Positions 18,072 to 30,582 of a DNA stretch of 64,000 nt are shown piece by piece (position 1 is the first letter of the stretch; each line of letters starts with the position of its first letter). The position numbers and the translations under genes are program-made. The notes below the pieces were generated by a model. That model worked only from the letters and a program-made list of their open reading frames with translations. It did no database searches and was not told the DNA's origin. This DNA is from Diplonema japonicum (lineage: Eukaryota > Euglenozoa > Diplonemea > Diplonemida > Diplonemidae), in contig OZ025683.1 in the NCBI GenBank assembly GCA_964019335.1, positions 186,001 through 250,000 on the forward strand, given 5' to 3'.

Positions 18072-19811
18072 ATGGAGTTGGAAGGGGTCGACCTCACAGT
18101 AACTGAGGACTTACGAAGCGCAGCAAGCCCAAGCCTGTACGGACCGATAACAAAGGTTTCCGAAATTGTAAAAGATGCCTATGTGAATATAAAAGGCCAG
18201 AGACCTTTGGAAGAAGTCACACTCTCCGTGTGCGAATACTTGGGAGTCCCGGGCGAGAGGGAAAGGGTGGAACCCAAGGTGGCCGATATCCTCGACAACA
18301 CCGCCTCACGAGAAGTGTGCATTTTCAACGAATCGGTTCAAATCCTGCTGTCCGCTGCTTTTACACAGTTTGCAGATTTTATCGACTCGAACGTGGGGTA
18401 CACCGATGAAAGTGAAATATGTATTTTAGGTGGGCTGGTCAGCGCGCAGACTGTGACAGATATTATGGAGTCTTGCAGGGTTTCATTGTCAAATTACTAT
18501 TCACAATGCGAGCCGCTTCGCGAGAAGGAGAAGAAAGTCGCATCGCCAGCGGAACCAAGCCTGCGATCCGGAAGAAGATTGTCGTCGGTAATCCCCGCAC
18601 ACTTCGATCCGGAAGGAACCGATTTATCAGGAAGCGGCTTCGGAAACGCGTTGAAAACAGGCGACAGGGGAAGAGCATCGTTAACCGCTGTCCCGAAAAG
18701 ACGGCCGTCATCACGAGTTGAACGTGAAGGGGAAACATTCGAACCTGCAACAGACAGACTGATACGAAGGTGTTCAATCCAACCCACATGTTATGCCTCG
18801 GATCTTTCAACTGCAACTGCCGCACCTGAAGAAGTAGAAGCAAAGCTTTCAAACCTAACATCATTACAATATTTCGATGTGGTGACGCAGACTCTGTGTG
18901 TTCTACTGTCCATTGAATATGAAGACCAGATAACCCGTTTAACAATCGATGGGGAAAGCTCAGGCGTGCTCCGTTTATCAGAATGGGTCACCGCGCGTAT
19001 CATCGACGAAATTGTTCAAGACGGAATAGATCCCACGCTGCCTCTCGACACTCAGCTGTTACACTGTGTTGAGGGTATCGCATGTGAGGAAGGCACGTAC
19101 CACTGGCGGCGGCTCAGCTCTCTCGAACCAGAAGTATTCGAGGCAGTATGGGGGGAAGATGTTCCTTCAGACGTTCTCGCTGGTGTTATATGTACAAAGG
19201 ACGGAATTACACCATGGTTCGAATGGGGTATACTGACAAAACCTGGGTGGCAAACTCCTTTAGGAGACAGGTACACCGGTCCCAGATTAAACCCTGTAGC
19301 TTACCAGTACCGTCTTGTGTCTCCTTTAGTAGCTGAAGCTCTGAACATGAACAAGGTTACCGAAAGCTTGCCGGTTCGGACCCCTTCATTCTTGAAAGCC
19401 CGACCAGGTGCGTCGTTGTTGCAAGAACCTCCTGATGTTGTTTCCTTAACGTTGTCGGCCCCGCCTGAAGGATCCGCTCATAAAGGGTCTGGTAAGCAAA
19501 AACCGCATATTCGGCCTAGGGATCCAAAAGAATGCAGGGATCTCGAAAGAAAGTACAAAAAAAAAAGATCAAAACTGCGGCAGGAGAAAGCATTACAAGA
19601 ACAAATGGCCATGGAACAGGAAATGGACAAAGTGTCTCAAGACGGCCCCGGTGAAAAAGTAGAAAAAAAACAGCAAGCTGGAGTGGAAGACGACGAAAGC
19701 CACGATAAACCCTCCACAGATAACGTCCCCCCTGGAAAATGCGATCTAACTAGTGAGGATTCGTCGCGAAGCCGTGGAAAGAAGAACCCCCGATGCTGTG
19801 TGGTTTCTTAG
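18072..19811 (+). CDS. Large unknown protein with C-terminal CaaX-like motif
   Basis: 579 aa, single exon. The start at 18072 is the first ATG after the pyrimidine tract; the open frame upstream is low-complexity. The N-terminal ~140 residues and the region ~240-430 are globular and mixed alpha/beta. The ~100 residues between are Ser/Arg-rich and likely disordered, and the C-terminal ~120 are highly charged (KKKRSKLRQEKALQEQ). The protein ends in CCVVS: CVVS fits a CaaX prenylation site and the preceding Cys could be palmitoylated, as in Ras-type anchors. So it is probably a peripheral membrane protein. No family recognised. Confidence 0.7.
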   Translation: MELEGVDLTVTEDLRSAASPSLYGPITKVSEIVKDAYVNIKGQRPLEEVTLSVCEYLGVPGERERVEPKVADILDNTASREVCIFNESVQILLSAAFTQFADFIDSNVGYTDESEICILGGLVSAQTVTDIMESCRVSLSNYYSQCEPLREKEKKVASPAEPSLRSGRRLSSVIPAHFDPEGTDLSGSGFGNALKTGDRGRASLTAVPKRRPSSRVEREGETFEPATDRLIRRCSIQPTCYASDLSTATAAPEEVEAKLSNLTSLQYFDVVTQTLCVLLSIEYEDQITRLTIDGESSGVLRLSEWVTARIIDEIVQDGIDPTLPLDTQLLHCVEGIACEEGTYHWRRLSSLEPEVFEAVWGEDVPSDVLAGVICTKDGITPWFEWGILTKPGWQTPLGDRYTGPRLNPVAYQYRLVSPLVAEALNMNKVTESLPVRTPSFLKARPGASLLQEPPDVVSLTLSAPPEGSAHKGSGKQKPHIRPRDPKECRDLERKYKKKRSKLRQEKALQEQMAMEQEMDKVSQDGPGEKVEKKQQAGVEDDESHDKPSTDNVPPGKCDLTSEDSSRSRGKKNPRCCVVS

Positions 19812-21039
19812 CACACGGGGAGGGACCGTGGATTTTCTGATACACACGGGGTCTTTCCCTCTTCTTTTTTATTATTCTTTATTAACTTCTGTTACATATA
19901 TACTTTTTTTTCTTTTTTCGTTTACCTATTATTATTGATAGTATTATTTGTTTTTTAGAGCCAAAGCTTTTTTTTTTTTCTTGTATCTCCTTTTAAAAAA
20001 AAAAAGAAAAAATAAGTTTTTGGCGTTTCATTTGTTTGTGCGTACGAGCGGTATTTTACCCTAATAAAAAATAACTCATTACGCTGCCATCAACTAGTTT
20101 TTCTTCTTTTTTTTTTTCTTCTTCTTAGTTTCGACAAATAATTATTTTGTTTAAAAAAATTTATTGAAACCATCGGAACAATACGGACGACGGGAGGAGA
20201 ACATTTTTTTTTCTTTTTTTTTTTTTTTTTTTTGGTCTCTAACAAATATTTGCGTCCCCTTTATATTCCTAGCAATTGCATTCCATAAAGGAAAAAAGGA
20301 TGGGGGGGGGGGCTGTATAATGGGAAATATTTATTTATTTTTATTGGAAGAAAAAAAAAAGAAGAGAGAGAAAAAAAAAGGACAACGACAATGGGGTGGC
20401 GTGAGGGAGGGAATGCGTTCGTCCCTCTATCGATCCTCGTGCGTCTTCATTCTCTTCTCTTCCTCATTGTATTATTTCGTCATTTTTTTTTTCTTCTTCT
20501 TCCCCCACCCCCCTGTGTTGTCCTTCAGGTAAAAAAAGACCTTGGGAATGCGCGTCGCCCTCTTTATTTTATTTAACGTGTGGCCTCTGCTTTACATATC
20601 CTTGCAATAAGAAAAAAAAAAACCCCCCTCCCTCATCCCCTTCCCATCCCGGTTTTTTTTCGGCGACAACAAAAAAAAAAAAAAAATCATAGGACACAGG
20701 GGGGGGTGGCAACACATAGCACACAGAGTTCTCCAACAGTAGAAAAAATATTCTTTTTCTCACCCCCCACTTTTTTTTTTTCTCCACTCCCCTTATATTA
20801 TTATTTTTCGGAGAGAGTTTTTTTTTTCCCCCCCGACAGAAAAAGGAAAAAAAAGAAAAAAAAACCCGCACACAGACACACAGGAGTAGAAAGAAAGGGA
20901 GGAAAAAAAAAAAAAAAAAAAAAATACATAGCGAAAAAGAGTAGTAAGTGGTGAAAACAAAAAAAAAAGAAGAAAAAAACAAACAAAAAAAATATATAAA
21001 AAACAAAACTGGATAACTAGATTATGCTGCACGGTGTGA
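19812..21039. other. Long intergenic, homopolymer-rich
   Basis: No gene supported across 1.2 kb. T, A, C and G runs dominate, with microsatellite-like patches. Open frames are low-complexity. Confidence 0.6.
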
Positions 21040-24000
21040 ATGTCCAAGAAGCCTGAAAAGGAGAAAGTATCCAGCCAGACCTCGGAAAGCACTTGTGCGG
21101 AAAGAGAGCTTGAAGAGGAAGAAGAAGAAGAAGACGAGGAAATAGAGGAGGAAGAGGAAGACACATTTGAGAGCGTCCCCAAAAGAAGGAAGAAAATGTC
21201 AGGTGGTGACCAAGCTGAGCTGCAAGGCCATCTGCAGCTAATGAAACAGGTAGGAGAACTCGGGTTTCTGCTCCCCGGCATGGGGATGGGAGGCAGCCAA
21301 CGAGTAACGGCAATCGTGAATAATCTCGTATCCGGATCAGAAGAAGAAAAAATGATGGCATTGACTGACCTATGCGAAATGCTCTCAATTTCAACAGAGG
21401 AGACCTTACTGGGCTTTCGAACTGACCAAGTCATACCCTCGTTAGTAAAATGCATGCAAATGGAGGAAAACCAGGAAATAATGCTTCTTTCATGCCGGGC
21501 TCTGTACCACCTCATGGAGGCTCTCCCCGGATCCATTCCTTCTATCGTGGCAGCAGGGAGCGTGGCCGTATTTGTAGAAAAACTACTGTCTATTCAAATC
21601 ATCGATTTGGCAGAACAGGCTTTACTATGCCTTGAAAAAGTATCTGTCGAAGCCCCTGTAGCCGTGTTGAAAGAAGGCGGCATGGGTGCCATGTTGATGT
21701 TCATCGACTTCTTCAGCATCTCACTGCAGCGGAAGATCATCCTGTCCATTAGTAACATGGCAAAGCGTGTTTCTCAAACACACTTCACATTCGTAGAGGA
21801 CTGTCTCCCGCAGCTTTCACAACTACTGGTGTACGAGGACCCACAGCTTGTAGAGGGTACAGCTTCGATATTTTACAAGCTGCTGCTCAACTTCCAAGGT
21901 GACGAGGCTCGTATCGTGAAGATCTGCTCCGAGACCACTGTTCAAAACCTTCTTACCATCCTCAAGCGGGACCGTGAATGGGTCACCACGTCTACATGGC
22001 CCACCGTCATCAAAAGCTTGATCATCCTTGTGAGGTGGTCCATTCCCATGTCCTTCATGGTCATGCGTCATGGTGTCATCAGCTGTCTCTTAATGCTTCT
22101 CAAGATGCAGTCTGAATGCAGCGGGCTTGGTGTCGAGGCCACACCCGCCACATCGTCAAACAGCCCAGGCATCATGTCCCCCGCAACCAAATCCGGAAAG
22201 GGTATGTCGGCTGAGACCGTTGGTGAAGCTGTCGAGCTTCTTGAAACGCTTCTCCCTACCATCAACGACGGTCTCCTTTCGGAGATGAAATGGCCGTCGA
22301 AGACAGGAATCGGAAGAGAAGAAAGCGGCGTCAGCAATGTAAGCCTCGGTACAAGGGGACCTTCTGGTTTGATGATCGAGAAAGAAGATGCGGAGGAAGA
22401 AGAAGAAGAGGAAGAAGAAGAAGACAGCATGCAACCGTCGCTACCAAGACCGGACACCAACGCCGACGAGGCGTCGAACCAAGGACGCATCACACTGTTC
22501 ACGTCGAACTCGGAGTTCATGAGGGACATGGCCAACGGGCTGCCCGACCTCATCGATGTCTACTCGAACACGGTGCACAGGTACTCGAAGCACCGTAGTA
22601 TTTCTGTAATCGCCGCTGTGCTGCATTATGCACCCGCGGATCTTCTGAAGGACTCGCTCAGCTCGCTTCCCATTAGTTCGTTCATCGCGCACATCATCCA
22701 CTCCGGGGAGCTTGTCGCGGTCACCACAGGCGTCCACGTTGCCCAAGTTCTCATCGACAAGCTGCCTGACATCTTCTCCGTTTACTTCGTCAGAGAGGGT
22801 GTCGTAATGGAGGTCGGCGCCCTCGCTCAGACCGATGGTGTCAGCGACAGACTCCCTCCTCCTGTCATGGACCCTAAGGACGGTGCTCCCCCGAACCACA
22901 TGCAGCGTGTGCGGGACGCCGCGGCTACCCTTCTCAAAAAACATTTCTCCAGCGACAGGGGCGTCTTGAAAAGCCTCGAAGAGCTGCAGAAGATCGCCGC
23001 CAAACTCGAAACATGGACAAAATGTTCCTCATCCGACCACATGCTCATCTTGCAGGAACTCGCTGCGCTGCTGGTATCCTCTGAGGGTGTCAGCACGTAT
23101 GAATTCGTGAAGTCTGGTGTTGTCCCCGCCCTCAGGTCATACCTAACCCAGAATGACGCCGAGCAGGACACGCGGCTAAGGCGTGCGCATACCTTCCTGA
23201 GGGCTTTCGCTGTGCAGGAAGGTGAGCACCCCTCGTACTTGTCCATCTTAATGAAGAAGCTTGTAGCGTCGCTGCACCAAACGGAGAGGCTTCCTATTTA
23301 CGTGACGGAGCACGGTGGAGGGCCAAGCGCAGGGTGGAGCAGCAGCTTGAAATTATTGGCGCATCCGTTTAGATTAATGCTTGTGCCGGATAACCCGAAA
23401 AACGAGAAGAGCAACACGACTGTGATGATCGAGCCGTTGGCAACAGTGGGTGCAGTCGAGGACTTCATTCAGTGCAAGCTTGGGGTCCGAGAGGAGAGCG
23501 ACGAAGAGGGACGGTTGTTCTCCCTGCACCCTCATCCCTTGATGTCGGCTTCGCACCGCCCTGCTGGGTGGAGGTGCAACCAATGCAGCGCATCATTTAG
23601 GGGCCCAGGGCAACCCAGGTGGCGTTGCTTCCCATGTGACTATGATCTGTGTGAAAACTGCGCGACGGAGCACCAGGTCGACAGTGAGTCGAAAAAGAAG
23701 GAAAAGGAAAAAGAGAAGGAAAAGGAAAAGAAGAGAAAATCGGGGCTGTTGTGGCCCTTACGCAGGGACAAGAAGAAGGAAGCGAAGAAGGAAGAAACCG
23801 CGTCCGCATCACCGTCGACAGGTGAGGAAGAAAGCGAGCAGGCGGAAGAGAAAGCCGAAGTGTCCATCTCGCTAAACGGTGTACAGCTAGCACCGTCGCT
23901 GTCAATCTTCAAAGCCATCCACATGCACAGCGACTGGCGTGAGAAGGTTGACACAGCAAACTCCTCCGAAATGATCCACACAACACGGGCAATGTGGGGG

Positions 24001-25905
24001 AAGGTCTACACGTTGAAGTACAAGTTTTCAAAGCCAGGGAACAGCCAGGTGGAAACATCAGAATCGCCCACATCGAAGAATGAGGTCATCAACTTGAACA
24101 AATCTCTGGACAGGGTGTGCGAGGGGTGCAGCACATACCTGCAAGCCTGCGACTACACCTTGTCAGTGGCCTCTGAGTACAAAACCGTTCTCGACGACAG
24201 CACGACTGATGTGTTGTACACAATGAATGCGCTATGCGCGTTGAACCAAAGCGCCTACAACATCATGCGTGTCATGAACGACAAGGCAGCCCTCTCCCTT
24301 GCTGCCGACACAGACCTCCGTTCCAACAAGCTCACCAACAAAGTCCTTCGCCAGGTCCTAGACGGGCTGCTCCTCTGCACCGGACACCCTAACAATTCAT
24401 GGTGCCGACCTCTTTTGGTGGACTGCCGCTTCCTCTTCTCCTTCAACACAAGAATGACGTTCTTCGAGCTGGCATCGTTTGGGCCATCGAGGTCCATGCT
24501 TAGGCTGCAGGAGATACTTGAGAAACAGGGCGAAGAGTGCAAATATAAACTAGGAAGAGTCCACAAACAGAAGATTAAACTAGCGAGGGATACTGTGATG
24601 GAGTCGGCGGTGAAGGTGATGGACATGTACGGGTCGCAGAAGGCGTTCTTGGAGTTTGAGTACTTTGACGAAGTAGGGACAGGATTGGGCCCGACAATGG
24701 AGTTCTACACATTGGTGTCGAGGGCTTTGCAGAAGGACACTGCAGGGATGTGGTTGAAACAGGAGGAAGGGACCACAGGGTTTGGATTGTTCCCTCGTCC
24801 CATGGCACAGGATGATCCTGCAAGGGATGAGATCTTGAAAATGTCGAAGTTTGTGGGTCAGTTCCTAGCACGTGCTCTGTATGATACACGAGTAGTGGAC
24901 CTCCCGTTGGCCAGCCCACTCTTGAAGATCCTCCGAGGCGACCCCCTCTGCTACGGCGACCTCCATGCACTGTCCCCTACACTGGGCGACACCGTCTCTG
25001 CCTTCCTCACCCTCGCCGCCGAGCGGGACGCCATCATCACACGCCACTCCGGGAAAACCCCCGAAGCTGTCAAGGAAATCGAGACCACCGTTCTGTTCAA
25101 CAAAGTACCCATAGCAGACCTGGCACTGGACTTCACGCTGTCAGGGTACCCCGCTGTTGAAATGGTCCCAGGAGGCGCCAAGAGGGAAGTCACTGTGTGG
25201 AACATGGACGAGTATGCAGGATTGACATGTGAGTGGTTTTTAAAGAAGGGAATCCAGGATCAGGTGTGTAGTTACTTTTCCCCCCTCCAACATAAATCTT
25301 AAGGTGATGGCTATGGGCAACGGTGCGAATCAAGTTTTCCCATTCACTCAGCTGAGGTATTTCTCTGTCAGCGAACTGGATTTGATGCTTTGTGGTATGT
25401 GGACAGGGGGGGGAAAAAAAGGGGGGAGAAAGAAAAAAATACAGGAAGCGGCGAGCCCCTTACTGTTCAAACCCTAGAGGCCGCCACAGTTTGCGACCAT
25501 GGGTATACTGCGAACAGCAGGGCCGTGCAAATGTTGTTCGCCGTTCTTGAGGGGTTTAATGCCGTTGAGTGCAGGCAGTTCATCTCGTTCGTTACGGGAG
25601 CGCCCAGGCTGCCAGTTGGAGGGTTGAAGGTGTGAACTTATAAAATAAAAAAAAAAAAAATCTTAAATATTTATAGGCATTGAAACCAAATCTCACCATT
25701 GTACGAAAAACCGGTGAAGACACCGACAAGGTGTTGCCAAGCGTGATGACGTGCCAAAATTATCTGAAGCTGCCGGTATGGGAAAGGAGGGACGGAAACA
25801 AAAACAAAAAAAAAACAAAATCAGGATTACTCCACACCTGCCATCATGGAGGCAAAACTGCGACAAGCGATGACGGAGGGTGCCGATGCGTTCCACCTAT
25901 CGTAA
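21040..25905 (+). CDS. HECT E3 ubiquitin ligase, TRIP12/UPL3 type
   Basis: Five exons: 21040-25263, 25304-25394, 25445-25629, 25677-25775 and 25825-25905; 1,559 aa. The enzyme takes ubiquitin from an E2 onto a cysteine and passes it to substrates. It has two acidic runs (about 25-45 and 450-465) and N-terminal armadillo-like helical repeats (about 65-360). A ZZ-type zinc finger sits near 845-880 (CNQC, CFPCDYDLCENC), followed by a basic K/E segment. The C-terminal HECT domain spans ~1200-1559. The four small 3' exons encode the C-lobe, including LPVGGL and LPSVMTCQNYLKLPDYS with catalytic Cys1526, 33 residues from the end as usual. The ARM+HECT layout matches TRIP12/UPL3, which act in ubiquitin-fusion degradation and chromatin control; the ZZ finger is an uncommon addition. 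Confidence 0.92.
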
Positions 25906-26669
25906 GCGAAAGAAAAGAATGTTTTTTTTTTTTTTTTTTTATGGGGGAATGCTGCATGCCCTTTAATGAGCTCCCCCCCCCCCCCCCCCCCTCCTTTCTT
26001 GCCCGTTTGTTAGTTTCCTAGGGTGGGGGGGGGGGGGGGCTGTGATAGATCGGTTAATTTTTTTATTATAATAAGGTAGAGGGGGGGGAAGGACCGATTT
26101 CTAAGTGGTGGGGGGGGTCTACCCCATTTTTCTGTGCAAACTTTTAAAAAAAAAGAAGATTTCCCGTATTTTTTATTATTATTTGTGTGAGTTCTCATAT
26201 GGCTCTTCTTAGATGTCTTCATATTTTTAGTCTTGGAATGCAGCATTAAATAAAGATTGGGTACCAAAAGAAAAAGAAGAAAGATAATTTTGGGGAAGAG
26301 GGGGGGGGGGGGAACTCTTTTTTTGGGTGGTTGCTAAAAACCTCTCTTTTGTTTCACCGTACCCCCCCCCCTTCCCCTAAGCTTTTGCGAACAAACAAAT
26401 TGAAGGGGGAAAAGGGAAAATTAGCCGAGGGGGGGAGGGGGGGGAAGCGTTCTCTTACCCCCCCCCCCCCCCCCCTGTCCCCATTCCCTCCACACACGCT
26501 GTTCTATTTTTTATACTTATTTACCCTTCCCTCGCCTCGCCCTCTTCTTCCCCCCCCCCTTTTTTTCTCCGCTCATTTCGCAAAATATAAAATTGTAGTA
26601 AAAAAAAGAGGAAAAATTAAAGGATAACACCGGGAAATAAAAAACCCCCAAAAAGAAAAAAAAGAAAAA
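25906..26669. other. Intergenic, homopolymer-rich
   Basis: No gene seen. Large C runs (25975-25992, 26459-26475), G runs (26025-26039, 26300-26313) and T runs. Confidence 0.55.
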
Positions 26670-29465
26670 ATGGAAGCTTCAAAACCAATTACGGTAATCG
26701 AAGGGAATGTGAACTGTGCTTGGGAACCGAAGAACACAAAGGAAAGGATGACACGAGACAGGGATGAGGAAGGAGAGAAGGTGGCGCAGGCCGAGCTGCG
26801 TCGTGATGTACTGAGGCAGGAGCTTATGGAGCGAGTGGGCGCACACCACGACAAGGTCAGAAAAATCGCAAGAAAGAAGAGAGGCGTGCGAACACCAGAC
26901 GGTGTCACGAAAAAACAAGAGAACGCAAAGGCAAGACGCGAACTTATGCAGCTTGAGAAACGCCAACGAGTCGCAGAACACCACAAGAAAATCGACACTG
27001 CACTGGAGAAGACCAAAATGTCGCCCAAAAGAATGTCTGAAAAGCATTCTCTTGCAGAACAGCGCCGCAACGAGCGCTTGAAGGAGCAGCTCAGCACTCT
27101 TCAAGAGAAATCCCAGCGGATCTCTACTGTTCGACTGACCAAGAAGATGAAAGAGGAAAGCCTTGCCAAATCGGCACAGAGCGTCATCACATGCTACAAG
27201 CTCGATTCCACAATCATTGAAGAATCCTCATTCGATCAAGTTCAACGTGTGCTCACTTCAAGGCAGACTGTGCAACGTGCCACTGACCTCATCCAGCTCC
27301 TCTCCACAAACTTCGAACGTCTCATTGCCGAAGAGCGTCCTGTCATCACTGACGACACACCTGTTGGTTCTTCGCCTTCCAAGTCCACCGGCAAAATTCC
27401 ACTCAACCCCCGTGCGTTTCTTTCCGCTTACATCTGCATGGGCGGTTTATCCGAGGGAACCGATAAAGGTCCTCTTGAAACCGCTGTTCAAGAGCATGCT
27501 GTGCAGCTTATCAATACGCTGCGTGCGTTGCTCGCTGCGCTTGAAGACGATGCCTCGCTCGACACGAAGGAAACGCGTGAGAGGATGAAGGAGTTCGCCA
27601 AGGAATGGGCGGCCTATGAGACGTCTTTCGAGGCGTGGAAGAAGAAGGACCACAAGGAGCTCCTCGAGCACTACATCACGACCTACTCCGAGATGGAACG
27701 CGGCAGAGTCGACATCATCGCACAGACAGCAGCCACTGGGTCGCGTCGCCCGCAGGAGCACGCCGAGCTCATGACAGCGATCGAAGAGTCGCTTATGAAA
27801 CTTCGCACGCAAATTGAGAGGCTTGGTGGGTCGAAGGGAACCGACGAGCTTGGGAGCAGATTGCAGCAGCTGTACGACACACACCAATTGACGCCCCCCT
27901 TGCTGCCCACCGCGACTCCCGTCACATCTGACATCGAGATGGAGAACACACCCAAGACCTCTGCTGTCCCACCCCCACCTCTGTCTCCCTACAGTGGGTG
28001 CACTTCGTCTCCTTCGTCGGCTGGCGAGGAACGCGAGAAGTTGCAGACCCTCCTCCTGAAGGCAAAGATGGCTCACGACGTTGTTTTCAACACAAAGAAG
28101 CCCGCAGATGAAGAGGAAGAAGACAGCAGCACTCTCACCGTCAAGAAAATCAAGAAGGCAGCCGAGAAGGCTTTCTGGGACATCCTTGCGGAAGAGCTCT
28201 CCGCGACACCGCCTATGACCGAGAGGCTAGGCGGCGCGCTGCAGGGGCTGAAGGACCTGCTCTTCGAAGTAACACCCAGGAAGATGAAGGAGGCTCTGGA
28301 GCTGGAACTGAAAGACTGCGTTGACTGGGAGTTGTTGAAACACTCGCTGAACTACGACACTCTACAGGGGCTTGTGAGGTACTTCATGGACAAGGTGTTG
28401 GAACTGGAAGCACCTGCTGAGAACGAGGCAACCAAGGCAGCGACAGACGAGATGCTCGCGAAAATTGATGCAGGCGGGCCTGCAACGGTGGTGGTTGTGG
28501 AGGCCCTGAGGTTCTTACACGAGAAGTTGGACACGCTTGTGAAGGCAATCCACGAGGCGAAGAAAACGCTGATCGGGCCGCTTCTGGCGAAGGACGCAGA
28601 GAACCTTGTGAAGGAGTTGTACAAGGAAGAAGTCCAGCAAGGGATTCACACCTTCGGGGCCACGAAGAAATGGCTGGAACAGACGATCAAGGCTGCAGTG
28701 CCCGTGAGTGGGGACAGCAAGCCGGAGGAGTACGGGTTCCCTCTCCCCCTCACGACACAAGACATCTTCGAGAAGACCAACAAGCTGTACACCATGGTCC
28801 CTAAGCTGGCATTGCTGAAGGCCGTCTTGAAACCAAAATCCGTGGGAACTCAGGCTCAGTTCCCGGAGGTGCTCAGACTTCACAGGGATCTGGTGAGGAT
28901 CTATGCTGACCAGGCTCAGATCGTGACTCTAACGGCAGCGATCTCAGGTCTTGCTGGGCAGTTGAGCGGGTGCTCGAAGGTGATGAAGCCAGTTGCCGAT
29001 GAGGTGTCGGAGATGCTAAAAACACCTGGGCTAAGACTCCCTGCCATCATTGACCAGGTGGTTCACATCATTGATAGAGAAAAGGGTGAGCCCATGACGG
29101 AACAGAGCCGCATGCTCCTCGTCGGTGTGCTTGAGAAGGTAGCCAACGTGGAAGATAAGGTGTACGCAACTTACCACAACCGACTTTTCGCCATCATCGG
29201 CCAGCTTGTTCTCTGTGGTCCTCAGGATATGCCTTCCATCGCCTCGACACCTTTTGCTCACCTCGCCGCACCTCTACAAGAACTCACCTTCTCTGTTTCC
29301 AAACTCTGTGCTTTGAACCTTAATTGGACAAGGGCCTTCTACGACCCCATCCTCTCTGCCATCTCTCAGGAAATGAGTATTGAGAAGGAAAAGGTATGAA
29401 GAGAAGAACGCGTTTTTTTTTTTTAATCTTTTTCTCAACAGGCATTGGAAAGCGGTGAATTATAG
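26670..29465 (+). CDS. TCP11-domain protein
   Basis: Two exons, 26670-29393 and 29442-29465; 915 aa. The N-terminal ~180 residues are highly charged coiled coil (RRELMQLEKRQRVAEHHKK). From ~245 there is the T-complex protein 11 (TCP11) layout: NPRAFLSAYICMGG, then WAAYETSFEAWKKKDHKELL, and after a Pro-rich acidic linker (~420-480) a second helical half with ELYKEEVQQGIHTFG. TCP11 proteins act in sperm and flagellar function and cAMP-linked signalling in animals, and related proteins occur in flagellated protists. The exact role here is unknown. The second exon adds only seven residues, yet the intron (GTATGA...CAACAG) is clear. Confidence 0.75.
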
Positions 29466-30582
29466 GTTTTTCATTCTTTCTTTCTTTTTTTTTTTTTTTT
29501 TTTCCTCTTTTCTTTTTCTTTTTTCCTTCGTGGGTTTTCGGTTTTGAGTTTTTTTTTTCTTTTTTTTTTTTACCAAATTTTTAAACAAAAAAATTAACAA
29601 TTTTATAAAAAAAAAAAAAAAAAAAGCAAGATGAAAAAAAGATGTTTTTGTTAAAACGATCTCTCCCACCCCCTGCTGGTTTCCTTTTTTTTCTCTTTTT
29701 TTTCTTTTTGTGTCTTCATGTTTCTCTTTTTTTTTTCTTCTTCTTCTTTTTTTTCTCTTTTTTACTTTTTTTTTTCCCCTGGTCTCCTCTAGCCCCCCTC
29801 CACATTTGTTTTTTTGGTGGGTTGTTCTTACGTCCCCAATTGTGTCATAGATAGTTTTTTATAGGAGGGATGAGATTGGTTAGTTACTGCTGAAGCCGAG
29901 TATTTTTCTTGGTTGGTACCAGAAAAAGAAAAAAGAGAACGGACAAGAAGGAGAAAACAAAAAAATATAAATCGAGAAGAGGAAAGGAAGAAAAAAAAAG
30001 CGAAAGAAAAATTTAAGAAAAAATAAGGAAGGGGGATGGGGAGAGAGAGACCTTTCCCATTTTTTTTTCTTGCCGGAGGAGCACAGTGTGCCCTTGCTGC
30101 CTGTGTACGTAAAGAAATAATGTGGGGTGCAAAAGAAAAAAAAATAAAAAATAAAAATACAAAATAAATTGTTCTATTCAAATGTTTTACCTTTTTGACA
30201 TGTAATACCTACTTTTTTACTCCCTCCTGATGCTCCGTTCTCTCTCTCATTTTTTTTTTCCATTTTTTTGCTTCCCCTATAGTTTCTTTTTTTTTTATTC
30301 ACTTTCACAGCTGAGTGACCATTTCCCCTTGCCCGCTTCCACTTTATCTAAAATCCCTCCCTTTTTGATTTTTTTTTTCTTTTTTGGTTTCTTGCATAGT
30401 TTTTCGAGCTAAGTTGCAGTCGTTTCGTGCAGATGTTTTAAGCAGGGAGAACTGTGTCAAGCGTGGTGATGGAGCTCGCATGAGGCTTCGGGTTCAATTC
30501 CGACCGATCTCACTTTCTTATTTAAACAATCCTATCTTACAGGCAGCTGTTCCAGCTGAGTTATTGACAATACCAAAAAAAA
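29466..30582. other. Long intergenic, homopolymer-rich
   Basis: No gene seen. Mostly T/C then A/G runs. A tRNA-like remnant lies at 30446-30512, and a pyrimidine tract with CTTACAG at 30535-30541 precedes the PDZ gene. Confidence 0.55.
30446..30512 (+). other. tRNA-derived remnant (SINE-like)
   Basis: A B-box-like GGTTCAATTCC (30491-30501) and an A-box-like TGTCAAGCGTGG upstream sit at tRNA spacing, and the 3' end reads GATCTCACTTT. The T stem does not pair fully and no complete cloverleaf forms, so this is not a working tRNA. A similar 3' end occurs at 53175-53239. Confidence 0.3.
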
